The notes under the pieces: generated by a model | Told to the model about the DNA's origin: nothing | Seen by the model: only the letters and a program-made list of their open reading frames with translations | Database searches by the model: none | Source of the DNA: Flaccisagitta enflata | Lineage: Eukaryota; Chaetognatha; Sagittoidea; Aphragmophora | Reading direction: 5' to 3' | NCBI GenBank assembly: GCA_965153355.1 | Contig: OZ231127.1 | Location: 60,884,001 to 60,948,000 of the forward strand | Length of the DNA: 64,000 nt | Shown: one piece after another, positions 11,377 to 25,115 of the stretch | Position numbering within the stretch: the stretch's first letter is position 1 | How the letters are laid out: each line of letters begins with the position of its first letter | Made by a program: the position numbers and the translations under genes

Positions 11377-11400
11377 ATTGGCTGATAGCTCTTAGCCAAT
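11377..11400 (-). promoter_or_regulatory. Paired CCAAT boxes, likely promoter
   Basis: ATTGG at 11377-11381 and CCAAT at 11396-11400 face opposite ways inside a CpG-rich block (about 11340-11580). Such pairs are typical NF-Y sites of TATA-less or bidirectional promoters. The likely target is the minus-strand exon starting at 11269. Confidence 0.4.
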
Positions 11401-11704
11401 GAACGGCCGCCGTCGAGGCGATTCGAGGCGGAAATTTGCGGAAGACTCGTCGTTGAAGTGTGGATACGAAGTGAATCGCGGAAAGAGTTGTGGGCAGAGT
11501 TTTGGGCGGGATAGTGGGCGGTGAGGGTGCGGCAATGCGGCAACGATTTGGCCTGAGAGGGCGCGAGTGACGTCATAGATATCGCGTCCAGAGAGAGAAC
11601 CGACGAGGGTCGAAAAGTGCGGACATCTAGGTTTGATTATGAGAGGTTGAGAGGGAATGAGACAAAAAGAGATAAATAATTCTGACGTCACCACAAGTTA
11701 ATCT

Positions 11705-12075
11705 TTTAAAGTCGCGTGGAGCGCGGCTCTAAAAGCCACTTTCAAAAGTGACTCTGTCCGTTGGTCCGTTGGTCCGTTGGTCCGTCAGTCCGTAAGTCTG
11801 TCCATCCCTTGGCCAGTTGGTCCTTCGTTTCGTCGATCCGCTTGAAAGTTCTTGAAATTGAACGTGTCTTTTGTTCATTATTTGTATTTTCCTAATCTTT
11901 CACAGCCTTGTTTTTTTTTTAGTCGCGTGCTACGCGACTCTATCTCTATGACCCACTATGTCTGTCGGTCGGTCGGTCCATCCGTCCGTTGGTCTGCGTT
12001 AACTTTTTTCGCCGTTTTACATCGTTTTAAGTTATTGTAAGTCAGTTTGCATTCTTGACGACCGCACGCGACTTA
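11705..12075 (+). mobile_element. Two family A copies in tandem, degenerate
   Basis: First: AAAGTCGCGTGGAGCGCGGC hairpin at about 11710, then (TTGGTCCG)n to 11850. Second: hairpin AGTCGCGTGCTACGCGACTC at about 11921, then ATGTCTGTCGGTCGG, an inner TTTTTTCGCCG box and CGCACGCGACTTAGAGG near 12065. Same plan as 32695-32895. Confidence 0.6.
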
Positions 12076-12292
12076 GAGGTGTTGGCCCTGTTCAAATTAT
12101 GGCGCACGCGACGTTGTCATGTTGTCATGTTTTTAGCCTTGGTTCACTCAGTCTCAATAGCTCTGTTTATACAAATTAGACATGAAACAACATGGAGAGG
12201 GTGCGGTTGTTAAGACCATAAGACCAAAAGAGTAAAAGACTATTAAAATGACTTAAAACCAATGAAAAAAAAAAGCTAAGCGCTGTTCGGCA

Positions 12293-12481
12293 AACCGACC
12301 GACGGGACGGACGGACGGACCGACAGACCGGACGAAACGGGTCGCAGAGTGGCGTGCGCGACTAAAGTACAAGAAAATGACGGCGACGACGACAGCAACA
12401 ACAGCAACAACAACAACAGCAACAGCAGCAACAACAACAGCAACAGCAACAACAGCAACAGCAGCAGCAGCAACAACAGCA
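12293..12481 (-). repeat. Family A hairpin end plus CAA/CAG repeat
   Basis: 12293-12365 holds GGAC units then GGCGTGCGCGACTAAAG, the hairpin end on the minus strand. 12385-12481 is an imperfect CAACAG array. Confidence 0.6.
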
Positions 12482-12719
12482 TCACAACGGCAACATAGCA
12501 AAAACCTAAAATAAAAAAATGCTGAACAACTCAGATAGGGAAGTCTATGGCTGTTTGCCAAACCTCTTCGAGATCAAACAAGTATACGAAGGTACAGATA
12601 CGTCACATGCAGTTTGTTGACAAGAATGATGCAGCCATCTGACCTTGGCCAAAGGTGTTGTAATCTGAGATGTTACTGAATTCTATACATTTTCATAGTT
12701 ATTTCAGTCGCCAAGAGAT

Positions 12720-12960
12720 GCGTCCAACTGACCAACCCAGACGGACGGACAAAACCTCTTATAGAGTCGCAGCAACCACAACAATAACAACATCAACAAC
12801 AAAAAACAACAGCAAACATATATTAACAACAAAACAACCAGCAAAGCAGCAACAATATGACGGACGTCTGGAAATGACCCCCTGTGTCCTACAGGACATC
12901 AGCCCTTTGGGGCCGCTGCCCAAAAAGGACGATGTCCAAAAGAAAAGAGGATGCACTCCG
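12720..12960. mobile_element. Family A and family C fragments
   Basis: 12735-12775 has GACGGACGGACAAAACCTCT and TATAGAGTCGCAGC (family A). 12870-12945 has ATGACCCCCTGTGTCCTACA, GGACATCAGC and the hairpin CCTTTGGGGCC followed by GCTGCCCAAAAAGG (family C right end). Confidence 0.5.
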
Positions 12961-13011
12961 GAAAGATGTATGAAACGACAACAACCACTATGATAAAATC
13001 AAGTACGAACC

Positions 13012-13012
<1 letters not shown>

Positions 13013-13089
<77 letters not shown>
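13013..13089. repeat. (AAC)n microsatellite
   Basis: About 77 bp of AAC units. 13090-13617 shows only A-rich sequence without a recognised exon. Confidence 0.95.
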
Positions 13090-13617
13090 TGTAAAAAGAA
13101 AACTAAAATAACAAAAAAGAATTATGGAAGAAAGTTGTTTACCCGCTGAGAGATCTTGTTTGATAGAATCTTGGTTGAGAACGTCTCTTTTCTCCTCTTT
13201 TAGTATCGCCTGGCGTCAAAAAAGAGAATCACAAAGGAAATGAAATCCGCGAGAAAGAACTCAAGACATATGATAAGACAAGATGAAAAGGTACAAAAAG
13301 ATGAAAAGGTACAAAAAGAATAAAAGGAAAAGGAAGCCAAATGTTGAAAAGGTGATAAAGATTCTAACTAAGGCAAATGAAAGAGAGGAAACTGGCAAGA
13401 AACCAGAGGATGTAGGATATATATGGAATCGGAAATGTTCAATGACATATGTTTTTTTTTTTGTTTCCTTGTTCTACAGTATTTTCTTCCTGTACATGGA
13501 CGGTTGCCTCTGTAAACCGCCAGTATCTGTTAAACAAGCGACTGCGAGTCAGCGAGTGATAAGCTGCGTGGTTCCGGGTATGGCTGAGTCAAGCCACGAC
13601 TTAGGAAATACACTTAC

Positions 13618-13846
13618 GCGTTGCTGCCGTGAAGGCGTTTGTCTTTCATGTTGACATTGTTGAGTAAGTAAAACGGTTTCCTGGGGAAAACAACTCGAAA
13701 GCTGGTGTCGATGATGTGGCAATTTCTGCTGTTGTTGTTGCTGCTGTTGTGGTTGCAGTTGTTGTTGCAATCGAGACCTGGTTGCGGATATTTCTTCTTT
13801 GGTTGCCTCGTCGCAAGATTCAGAACTCTCTATTGTTTCCAGAAGC
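13618..13846 (-). CDS. PRKD: Protein kinase D exon 10 (Gln-rich C1b-PH linker)
   Basis: Acceptor ctttttcag, donor CGC|gtaagtg; enters in phase 2, leaves in phase 0, 76 codons. It reads LLETIESSESCDEATKEEIS, then a Gln-rich tract (QQQLQPQQQ), KLPHHRHQLSSCF and more. It continues exon 9 in phase. Low-complexity composition is usual for the linker between C1b and the PH domain, so the call rests on phase and position, not conserved residues. It brings the assembled regulatory half to exactly 605 codons. No exon after it on this strand shows a PH domain. Confidence 0.6.
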
Positions 13847-13879
13847 CTGAAAAAGGAAGTAACGACAAAGATAATGATA

Positions 13880-13880
13880 T

Positions 13881-13956
<76 letters not shown>
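13880..13956. repeat. (TC)n microsatellite close to the exon 10 acceptor
   Basis: CT dinucleotides from about 35 bp upstream of the exon on the minus strand, where they read GA. Confidence 0.95.
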
Positions 13957-13961
<5 letters not shown>

Positions 13962-14048
13962 AATGGTAAAAAAACGCAAAAAGATGCACCGCGGTGTAGA
14001 TGTCGATAAGTTGTGCATACATTAGGTTGCCGTGTAGAATAAATTTCA

Positions 14049-14411
14049 GGCCTGATTTTAGAGCGAGCCCGCGAGCCCGATGCTTTCTATTTTGTTCTCG
14101 GGCTCTGAGCCCGGCTGGCTCTAACTCATTGGGATGGATTCAAAGTGCTCAAGCATGTTGGGTAAAATGTTTAAAAAATCGTAAAGTTTTCAGTCATTTT
14201 CCGATTTTTTCACGAACTGAATGATCGTTGTAATGATTCTTTTATCATTACATCATTTAACCAGTTGCTGTTATTAGAAACCTAAGCTGATTTGATGATA
14301 AAATTTGTCATAGCATTTTTACCGGGCTCATTGTTTTCCTGTCGGGCTCTGTCAAATAATGGGGAGCAATTCCGACTGGCTCAGTCAAAAGAATCACTAA
14401 AATCAGGCCTG
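14049..14411. mobile_element. TIR element with CAGGCCTGA-type ends
   Basis: Left end CAGGCCTGATTTTAGAGCGA, right end ACTAAAATCAGGCCTGA in inverse. Sub-terminal inverted GAGCCCG and CGGGCTC words flank the arms. No coding sequence. Similar GCAGGCCTGAG ends bound the 51612-52515 element. Confidence 0.6.
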
Positions 14412-15119
14412 AGAATAATGTTTGTAAAAATGAATCATCGGGGGTTTGGAGATGGGGAAGGGAAAGGAAGGGGAAAAAAGAGAGCAGAGAGGGAGTAGAA
14501 AGAGTACAAACCAGATTTACAGGCACTATTTTTGGCTCCCATTGAAAAATTATCGCCAATTTAAAGGCATCGATACAAGATTTGATCAAATTCATGATAA
14601 TCTTTTTTTTTCATCTTACCATTTTTAGCTAAAATTGAATATCATAGATACATAACAAAAAAAAATTAGTTATACTAAGCATACTATAGCATGAGATAAA
14701 AACTTTGAAAAAAATATGAAGTAAGACAAAAATGAACATCTATTTAGAGAATTGAATCAAGATCATTTTTAGGTGTGACAAAGCACCTCTATAACTAGCT
14801 GTGTCGGTTGGTCGGTTGGTCGGTCAGTCTGTTAGTCATTCGGATAACGCATTCATTTGACGATCCACATGTCGCACCTTATTGGCCAACTTTGCCTTGT
14901 TTTTAACTATTGTGGTATTCTTTACTTTGCCAAATACTTTTAACATTTTATGTATGATTATGATTCTTTGGTATGTCAAAGCAGGCTTATCAGAGGCTAT
15001 GTCTGTCAATCTGTCATTCAGTTTAGCAGTTGCATAAATGCTCAACCATTGCAATTCATTAAGCATGTATGTTTGTATATCTAACTTTGTTGTGATCTTT
15101 TATAAACAAGAAAGTGACA
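14412..15119. other. AT-rich intergenic sequence with a family A array fragment
   Basis: 14770-14850 contains AAAGCACCTCTATAACTAGC and TCGGTTGGTCGGTC, a degenerate family A remnant. Nothing else is recognised. Confidence 0.4.
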
Positions 15120-15208
15120 AAAATTAGTAATTCGATTTAACAACATTTGGATTTAACAACCAAAATTACCCGGTCCCTTAAAGACCGTTATATCAGAGTT
15201 TCACTGTA
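15120..15208 (-). mobile_element. pogo/Tigger-like terminal fragment
   Basis: On the minus strand the end reads TACAGTGAAACTCTGATATA then ACGGTC, the typical start of pogo/Tigger-type TIRs next to a TA target. No partner end was found, so it is a remnant. Confidence 0.35.
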
Positions 15209-15453
15209 CAAAGAAAATAAAAGAGGGACTAGATAAAAAATGGCGATACAATAATAGAATCATTTTGCAATTTGATATTTGATGAAGGGAACTCGAGAAC
15301 CACCTAACAAAAGCAAGTCCGAGTTTACGCATGGAATCTGAGACCAAGCGTGTGCAGTTTCAAAAGACTAAGGACGAGAGCATTGTCAAATGATTCTTAT
15401 TGTGATTTACGGTAGATCTTGACAAGACTTCAGGTAACAGTAGGAAAAATAGT

Positions 15454-15637
15454 TGGCCGGATACACGACGACCCCAGTCGCGTGCGGGTGGGCAGGGGCA
15501 GTATTTGAGATACTGGAGTATTTGGGCAGGAGCAGTGAAGCCAAACACCGCAAAAACATAAAAAAAAGTAAAATGGGGACCGACCGACCAACGGACAGAC
15601 ATAGCGGGGTGTAGAGTCGCGTAGCACGCGACTACAA
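15454..15637 (-). mobile_element. Family A element, complete
   Basis: Reads GGCCGGATACACGACGACCC, AGTCGCGTGC, GGGTGGGCAGGGGC, an inner AAAACATAAAAAAAAG box, GACC units, GGGGTGTAGAGTCGCG and hairpin TCGCGTAGCACGCGACT. The word AGTCGCGTGC near one end is the complement of the last hairpin arm. Confidence 0.75.
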
Positions 15638-15724
15638 ACAAATTATTCTAGGACCTAGGTGAGTGATACAAAAAATAGATGAATCTTAATTCCCCATCAT
15701 GATTTGATTCAGAAGTGAAACAAG

Positions 15725-15926
15725 TGACGCGGCCCGCGTCACGCGGGGTCACAATATCGTTGCGGACGAACGGGCGGGGGCATCCAACCCCCATCCACAC
15801 CCTCGCCTACCCCACACACACGCGTTTTTGAACTTTTTAACTCGATCACCATGATGGACGGACCGACGGACCAATGGACAGACGGACAAAGCCTCCTATA
15901 GAGTTGCGCGTCCGCAACTAAAAAGT
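15725..15926 (-). mobile_element. Family A element, TTGCG subfamily
   Basis: Distal word GTTGCGGACG, GGGCGGGGG box, GACGGACC units, CTCCTATAGAG box, hairpin GTTGCGCGTCCGCAACTAAA. Both terminal words carry the same change relative to the TCGCG subfamily. Confidence 0.65.
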
Positions 15927-15939
15927 TTCCATGGCAATC

Positions 15940-16036
15940 ATTAAAGCATTCAAATTGTGGAGAAGCGGAAAGCGGCGCTTCTCGGAAATGTTTGTTGTCT
16001 TTTTAATGTTCTTATATAGAAAACCCATATGGGCCC
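15940..16036 (+). repeat. Dispersed repeat, copy 2 of the 7361 repeat
   Basis: GCATTCAAATTGTGGAGAAG, GCGGCGCTTCTC and AGAAAACCCATATG in the same order as at 7361-7455. Confidence 0.6.
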
Positions 16037-16309
16037 AAATCAAAAACAATGACAATGACAATGCGGTGTACCTCAAGGGGTTTTTCGCATCGGCGCTGTC
16101 CTCGTCGTCGTCTTCTTCCGCGACGTTTGTTAAAGCAACACCATCACCTAGCTCCTCCTTCCTTCGTTGCTGCATTTGTTGGGACATCTGTTGTTGCATC
16201 TGTTGATGCATCTGTGACTGTTGCCTGTCATTGTTGGGGGGAGGGGTCGCGGGGTAAAGTTATGGTTAAATGAAGCGTTGGCAAGGGACGAAGAGACGTT
16301 GCAATGGTT

Positions 16310-18930
<2,621 letters not shown>

Positions 18931-19223
18931 TTGGGCAATGAGGCTGATATTTGGGCCTCGAGGCTAGGATTTGGGCCTGGAGGCTGGGATTTGGGCCTCA
19001 AGGCTTGGATTTGGGCTTTGAGGCTTGGATTTGGGTTTCGAGGCTAGGATTTAGGCCTCAAGGCTGGGATTTGGGTCTCGAGGCTGAAAGTGGGGGGGGG
19101 TACGGAGAAGAAGGAGGAGGAGGAGAAATTTCTCCTGTGTGAAAGCATAGGTCACCGGCCCCTTCGGGGCCGCTGCCCAAAAAGAATAAACCGAAGAAAA
19201 AGAAGAAAAGAAAAAGTAATCAC

Positions 19224-19533
19224 CTCCTGGAGGAAGATTCTTTCTTTGGCAGTTCGGGCGGTACGTCTTCGTCCATAGCTGAGGGTTGCTGTGATGCTGC
19301 TGTTGCAGTTGCCGCTGCTGCTGTTGCCGTCGTCCCTGCGGCGTTTACTGCATTCGGCGGCGGCAGAATAGGCGCGGGGAATTCATGTTGCGGCGTGGCA
19401 TCTTGCGACCGACTGGAGTTGTCGTCGTCATCGTCGTCGTCGTCGGTGCGACCGGAAATGCCGCCGTCGTCGTCGACGAGCATGTCCATGGAATCGTCGA
19501 TGTCACCGACTTCAGCCTCCTCCAGATGAAGCA
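19224..19533 (-). CDS. PRKD: Protein kinase D exon 9 (acidic/Ala-rich linker)
   Basis: Acceptor taaaaacag, donor AGGAG|gtgatt; enters phase 1, leaves phase 2. It reads LLHLEEAEVGDIDDSMDMLV, DDDGGISG, an eight-Asp run, SSRSQDATPQHEFPAPILPP, an Ala/Thr tract, then AMDEDVPPELPKKESSSRR. Protein kinase D proteins have an acidic stretch between C1b and PH that helps keep the kinase inactive, and MDD...DEDV fits that. Composition, phase and position support the call; there is no strict motif. Confidence 0.7.
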
Positions 19534-19576
19534 CTGTTTTTAATTTGAAACTCTCTAGAGATCATAACCACAACTA

Positions 19577-19747
19577 CAACAAGGCCGGATACACGGCCAC
19601 CAGTTGCGGACGGGTGGGCAGGGGCGGGTATGCGCGTTTTCCCACATTTTTTTACTCGATCACCTCTACGGACCGACCGACCGACCAACCGACCGACCGA
19701 CGGACGGACGGACAAAGCCTCTTATAGAGTTGCGTGTCCGCAACTAA
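19577..19747 (-). mobile_element. Family A element, TTGCG subfamily
   Basis: CAAGGCCGGATACACGGCCA, AGTTGCGGACGGGTGGGCAG, TTTTTTTACTCGATCACC box, GACCGACC/GGAC units, CCTCTTATAGAG, hairpin GTTGCGTGTCCGCAACT, then AAAA. It sits in the intron between kinase D exons 9 and 8. Confidence 0.75.
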
Positions 19748-19853
19748 AACAGCAATTACATAATCTATGACCACAATAACAGCAAAGACAACGAGAGTAA
19801 AGACACGAATACGAATACGAATAACAACAATCCTCAAATCGGCAAATACTTAC

Positions 19854-19928
19854 ATCCACTTAATACTAGTCCCATGCAATCTTTGGGTACTTTCGGAGCA
19901 CATTTCTTGTGACAATTGAATTTACAAT
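19854..19928 (-). CDS. PRKD: Protein kinase D exon 8 (second half of C1b)
   Basis: Acceptor taccttcccag, donor GGAT|gtaagt; phase 1 to 1. It reads (D)[24 protein letters not shown]. It supplies C-x4-H-x2-C and the last Cys of the C1b zinc module and is nearly identical to the vertebrate segment, which ends in APKVPNNC. C1b is the main diacylglycerol/phorbol-ester binding module. Confidence 0.92.
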
Positions 19929-20186
19929 CTGGGAAGGTAAAAAAAAGTACAGTAAGTTATGATTAACTCTTTTCATCCAGCTTTATTATCGAATGAAATT
20001 AGGAGGTTCATTTGCATGTACTTACATCTGACCTGAATAAAATATCAATTTTTTTCAAATATGATCAACCTAAACTCTATGTACTAGCTATTTGAACTGT
20101 AACCTAATCTGCTCCAAAGTTAATTATTTTTTCAGGTCGAAATTTGTATTCGTAGATGATATTTAGTATTTACCATCACTTCTCAC

Positions 20187-20475
20187 CTTTGCACTGTTGG
20201 CCCTGCCTGAATAGGCCGCGTAATAGCTTTTTGCAATACTGACAAACGGTTGGTCTTGTGTAGTTATGAGTGACGAATGTGTGAGGAACGCGAACGCGAG
20301 ATGCCAGCTCTTTCTCCAGCCAAAAGGGCCGGCCCGACCAAGAACAGGATCGACTGTTCCTGCCTGGCGGCTCGGGGGTGGTTGGGGCGACGGGGGCGAC
20401 GGGGGCGACGGGGGCGACGGGAGGTGCCATAGGGGAGACAGGCATGATGGGGGTCGTTGGTATGCAAGGAGACAA
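20187..20475 (-). CDS. PRKD: Protein kinase D exon 7 (C1a-C1b linker and first half of C1b)
   Basis: Acceptor tcgtttacag, donor CAAAG|gtgaga; phase 0 to 1. It begins [20 protein letters not shown], has a VAP-repeat (an imperfect 9-bp minisatellite, [10 protein letters not shown]), then [20 protein letters not shown] and [25 protein letters not shown]. The PHTF...H-x12-C-x2-C...CK pattern is the start of C1b, and the His and Cys ligands line up with exon 8. The Pro-rich linker is species-specific. Confidence 0.92.
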
Positions 20476-20815
20476 CTGTAAACGAGGAAAGGGGGATAGA
20501 GAAAAGTGGAAGTTGGGATTTTACTAGAAGTCACTGACTGGAGACGAGAGGGCTGAGTGATAGCTTTGCGCCAGAATCTAACTGGAGGTTTTCAGAGTGC
20601 ACCTCCTCCGACTCTTGCTGAAAAATGGTGAATTACAAAATCTACAACGTTCACTTTTGGTCGTATTTCTTCAATGGGGGGGATAGGTCATTGTTGTTTT
20701 TTGTTTCCTTCGTTCTCTTTTTCCAGAAGGAGCGTGAAGTAATGACCATTGTGATAAGTTATCTGCCAGCGACATCAACACACTTAATAAATGCAGATGA
20801 ATGTATCCGACTTAC

Positions 20816-21072
20816 AGCGCCCGGCATTTGCGCGGCTTCGTCTCTGCTTTGACGCCGCGGCATTTGCGGCGTCCTGGCACCGTTGATGGCGGCGCCATTG
20901 AGTCCATTACTGCTGCCGCCGCCGTTGCTGCTGCTGTTGTTGTTGTTACTGGTGCTGTTGATGGAGTTGCTGACGAAAGGACCCACGTCAACAAGAGACT
21001 GACGTCGTTTGGTTTGCGCGCAATTGTTGGGGATTTTATAAGCGCATCGTTTGTGATAGTTGCCACCACATC
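20816..21072 (-). CDS. PRKD: Protein kinase D exon 6 (end of C1a and Ser-rich linker)
   Basis: Acceptor tttttcttgtcag, donor GCGCT|gtaagt; phase 1 to 0. It reads (G)[20 protein letters not shown], completing C1a (C-x2-C...H-x2-C...C), then [12 protein letters not shown] and a Ser/Asn/Gly tract, then [20 protein letters not shown] and PRRQS are basophilic Ser sites of the type that bind 14-3-3 or are phosphorylated in this linker in vertebrate enzymes (inference). Confidence 0.92.
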
Positions 21073-21480
21073 CTGACAAGAAAAATGGATGTGATGAAAG
21101 GATGCTTGCCCGCATTCTTCAGGAATCTTTATTGCTTGCTCGGTGCTTTCTCACCTTTGCGCTTGATATATATCTTCATTGCATGTAAGCTATCTTGCCA
21201 ACTCACTATTACAATAGATTACTTGTCAAACCTGCTTGCTTTTATGCTTTACTTCTTATCTGCGCTATTTTCACAAGATGTCTTCGTGGTTGTTCATCAG
21301 CTCTCTCGCTTGCTTACCACCGTACGTGAGATCTCGATTTATTGTTAGCGTGCTTCCTTGATTGCTTACCACCGCACGTGAGATCTCGATTTATTGCTTG
21401 CTAGCGTGCTTTCTTGCTTACCTTCGAGCTTCGCACTTGAGATCTCGATTTATTGCTTGCTAGCGTGCTTTCTTGCTTAC

Positions 21481-21612
21481 CTTCGCACTTGAGTCCCTGT
21501 CTCACGATTCCGAACAAGAATTCTCCGCAAAAATCGCAGAAGGTCGGAGTTTTGTACGAGTGGACGACCAACATGTGAGGACGAATTTGTAATTCTTCGA
21601 AAGTGGCGCTCG
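21481..21612 (-). CDS. PRKD: Protein kinase D exon 5 (first half of C1a)
   Basis: Acceptor ctcctcacag directly after a GA/CT array, donor GCGAAG|gtaagc; phase 1 to 1. It reads [48 protein letters not shown]...QIRPH...VHSY...[17 protein letters not shown] is diagnostic of protein kinase D C1a. The polypyrimidine tract of the acceptor is part of a polymorphic CT microsatellite. Confidence 0.95.
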
Positions 21613-21614
21613 CT

Positions 21615-21719
<105 letters not shown>

Positions 21720-21983
21720 TAGACAGGCAAACATACAGACGGACAGACGAGCAGACAGACAATCAGAGATGGATAGAGGGGAAGAAAAAGTAGCATATTC
21801 CAAATACAGTATCGTGAATCATGTAACAGCCAAGTTGGGATTGAGAGGCTTAACTACACTGTCTAAGACATCTTGCTCCAAAAAAACATTTTTGTTATCG
21901 CTTTGATTGTTAACGTTAACCTTTCTCCGTGGGTCCGTTGTTTTGAGTCTGTTCCTTTCACTTTTCGTTTGTATCTTTCCGTT

Positions 21984-22295
<312 letters not shown>

Positions 22296-22301
22296 ACTTA
22301 C

Positions 22302-22440
22302 ACGATAGTACGACTTCGACGAGAGCGTTCTCGACAATTTCGTCAGGATGCTTGATGATTTGAAGGACATTTGGGTCTGATGATTCGTGCTTGAACAAAA
22401 CCATTTTGTCGACCAATTGAAACGAATTCCGATCGGGAAA
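22302..22440 (-). CDS. PRKD: Protein kinase D exon 4 (N-terminal ubiquitin-like domain, second part)
   Basis: Acceptor gattgttacgccag, donor TCGT|gtaagt; phase 0 to 1. It reads FPDRNSFQLVDKMVLFKHES, SDPNVLQIIKHPDEIVENAL, VEVVLS. This matches FPECGFYGLYDKILLFRHD...GDLIEVVLS of vertebrate protein kinase D. This domain mediates dimerisation and keeps the kinase in check (established for the family). Confidence 0.9.
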
Positions 22441-22894
22441 CTGGCGTAACAATCAAAGAAAAGTTTTGCATTTATTAAAGTCTGTCTATGACCGTTTACA
22501 TTATCAGAAATGCATGGCTGCAGGTTGTCCCCAATCTTTCGAGCAACATGTAAAAACCTTGAATAGTATCGACCTGGCAAAATGCCATTAAAACAAGGTC
22601 GCGATGCCCATTAATTGTTGAACGTGACCGACAAATCGATTTTCATGACCTCCCACAGACATGCGTCGGCGCGCGAATAAAACCACACAGTCTTACTTGA
22701 CCTATCTTTTTATTGATCACTGATCAGTGATCACTGATGACTGCATTTTGTTTCCAATTTACTCTCATTGAGCCATGCCATGCCATTGGATGGAATCGTT
22801 TTTGTGTCATGCCACGCTCCTGTTCCAATGACCCATATTCAATAATGTATCCTGAGCCATGAGTCATCTGTTTTATGGCCCTTTAGTAATTGCC
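22441..22894. other. Start of protein kinase D intron 3
   Basis: AT-rich. Contains the perfect 20-bp palindrome TGATCACTGATCAGTGATCA at 22714-22733 and CCATGCCATGCC-like short repeats near 22770. Confidence 0.6.
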
Positions 22895-22940
22895 CCAGCC
22901 CACCCACAACTTGGGTAGCGGTATATCCGGCCTTGTTTTC
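22895..22940 (+). mobile_element. Family A distal-end fragment
   Basis: GCCCACCCACAACTTGGGTA, GCGGTATATCCGGCCTTG. Confidence 0.5.
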
Positions 22941-23017
22941 CTCCGGCTTCTCAAGAGCCGTCGAAAACTGGAAAAACTAATCCTCAAAAAATTCTAGGTC
23001 TAACCTTTGCCAAGGAA

Positions 23018-23026
23018 CGAGAGAGA

Positions 23027-23084
<58 letters not shown>

Positions 23085-23300
23085 CAGTCTGACAGATAGG
23101 GAAAGAGAGAGCAGGACAGAGAGACAAAAAGAGAGTGACAGAGAAAGAGACAGACCGACAGTCGTGAAGACAATCAAACAGAAAGAAAGATAGGAAGACA
23201 GACAGACTGGCAGATAAATAGACAAAAAGCCTGAGACAGAAGTAGACAGACAGTCGTGAAGACAGACAGACTGAGCGAAGCTGAAACTGAGAATAACCGA
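23018..23300. repeat. Degenerate (GA)n / GACAGACA repeat
   Basis: GA core 23018-23084, then decayed GACAGA units. Confidence 0.85.
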
Positions 23301-23819
23301 GAGACTGAGACAGACAAACCGAAAGAAAACACAGAAGATGAAGACAAGGCAACGTGTCATTCAGTGGTTGGCTTTTTTGTTTTTGTGATGCTCTTCCCAC
23401 TTCTGACCAAGATTTCTCCGTGTAAGAAATTTGGAAGTTCACTTACTCTGAAATAAGAGATTTTAAAATCGACAACGATAATCAAATTGTCATATCAAGC
23501 AACCATAATTAAAAGGTACGCCGTTATCTATCTGCGAGAGAAACCGGATACGACCCAAATGAAATATCAGACTGTCGTTCATAATTGTCACCTTCATGAA
23601 AAAGATTATCATTATGCAATTGCGAAGCATGCCAACAACGTCTAGTTTGTTTTTCAGTTCCAGCCTTGGCCGCTACAAGTATTGGCGATGTCAATTTGAC
23701 ATGTAAAATATTTTTTCAAAGTTTGAATTAAGGGGAACACAATGATGCGACAAATAGATTGAGACAACTGTAACTGTAAGACTTTAAATTTCTTAAGAGA
23801 ATAAATACTTTCGCTATCC

Positions 23820-23985
23820 GTACTCCCGTACGCACGACTTTATAACCCACTATGTCGGTCTGTCGGTTTATCGGTCGGTCTGTAACAGCGTACTATACCG
23901 GTGTTTATAGGCGGTTTCTTTATGACTGCTCCTGCCCCTGGCCACCCGCACGCGACGTTGGTAGCCGTTTATCTGGCCTTGCTGC
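23820..23985 (+). mobile_element. Family A element, diverged
   Basis: CCGTACTCCCGTACGCACGA hairpin-like start, TATAACCCACTATGTCGG, GGTC units, GCCACCCGCACGCGACG, GTAGCCGTTTATCTGGCCTT. Confidence 0.55.
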
Positions 23986-24574
23986 CTCAACATTCAATTT
24001 TAAAAAGAATTCCACATACGAATGAAAAAAATATAAATTGAATAATACAATTTGAATTCCCTTTCCTGAGTCTTTGTTTTGGCCATATGGTCATTCCCTC
24101 AGTTGGCTCTCACTTTTTAGCCTTTAAATTGAGATGCATCTCTGCTTCTTTCCATTCTACAGCTGAATGATGTCCTGTCAATATTGGACGAAAATTTCTG
24201 TTTTTATAATAAAACAACCATATGTGTATTCCCATGAAAAAAGTGTTTTTTCTTCTCTCACAATTTGAATAAAGCAAAAACAGTGTCGGTTCTATGGGAA
24301 TTGATCATTTGTGCTCAATAGTATTTGATAGACTTTTCTTACTTTGATTTGAATTAAAAGATTTTCTTTTTCATGAGCCGATGACATAGCAAGGTCCTAG
24401 TGTCTAAATGGCAGTGAATCGATGATCGTTGATGTAGTAACAGTCATTGACATGACATAACATTACATGACACGAAGCCGATGTTTGTATGCAGCCTCTT
24501 TTCTCTTTTGAACGGGCTTTTGCTATTTCGGGTTGCCTGCGTTGAATATTTAAAGCCTTTTCAAGTCGCCGTCT
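23986..24574. other. Intron 3 sequence, nothing recognised
   Basis: AT-rich with no exon signal or repeat that I can identify. Confidence 0.4.
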
Positions 24575-24795
24575 TCGTGTTTGAGGCGCTTTTTATAAGT
24601 CGGCGACCATCCGGTTGCCGCCGGAAAGCTATTTGCCGCCGGTTGACGGGTTGAGGCCGGATATTCCCGCCTCTTTGCCGGGTGTCGGCTTGTTTGCCGG
24701 ATGACGGTCTTTTTGCCGGGTGTCGGCCTGTTTGCCGGGTGTCGGCCTGTTTGACGGGTATTGGCTTGTTCACCGACTGCCGCCGGGTGTCGCCA
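24575..24795. repeat. GC-rich minisatellite
   Basis: Units like TTGCCGGGTGTCGGCCTGT (19-20 bp) repeat about six times from 24660, with degenerate copies before. Confidence 0.75.
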
Positions 24796-24959
24796 CTGGT
24801 CGTGACTCTTAATTTCCTCTTTTGGCTTGCTTACAAGGTCATGTCATTGATTCATTCATTCATTCCGCGCGATTCAAAGCAAAGGTCAAAAGGACGACCT
24901 TAAGAGTCAATACAAGGGGCAGATATCTCACTTATGCAAGCTCTCACTGTCACATTCTA

Positions 24960-25115
24960 AAGAGCAGGCAGTTATATCGATACACATCAAACATGACAAG
25001 TGGAGCAATATCCCTCACTTCACCCTAACTTAAATGAGTGGAAGAAGGCCTTGTGAACCCTTACTGACTAGTTGATACGCCCACCACTTCTTGTTTTCCA
25101 CAAAGCATAATCTAA
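24960..25115 (-). repeat. Inverted copy of the 8165 dispersed repeat
   Basis: GGAGCAATATCCCTCACTTC, GGAAGAAGGCCTTGTGAACC and CTGACTAGTTGATACGCCCA are reverse complements of words at 8380-8420 and 8770-8805. Confidence 0.6.
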
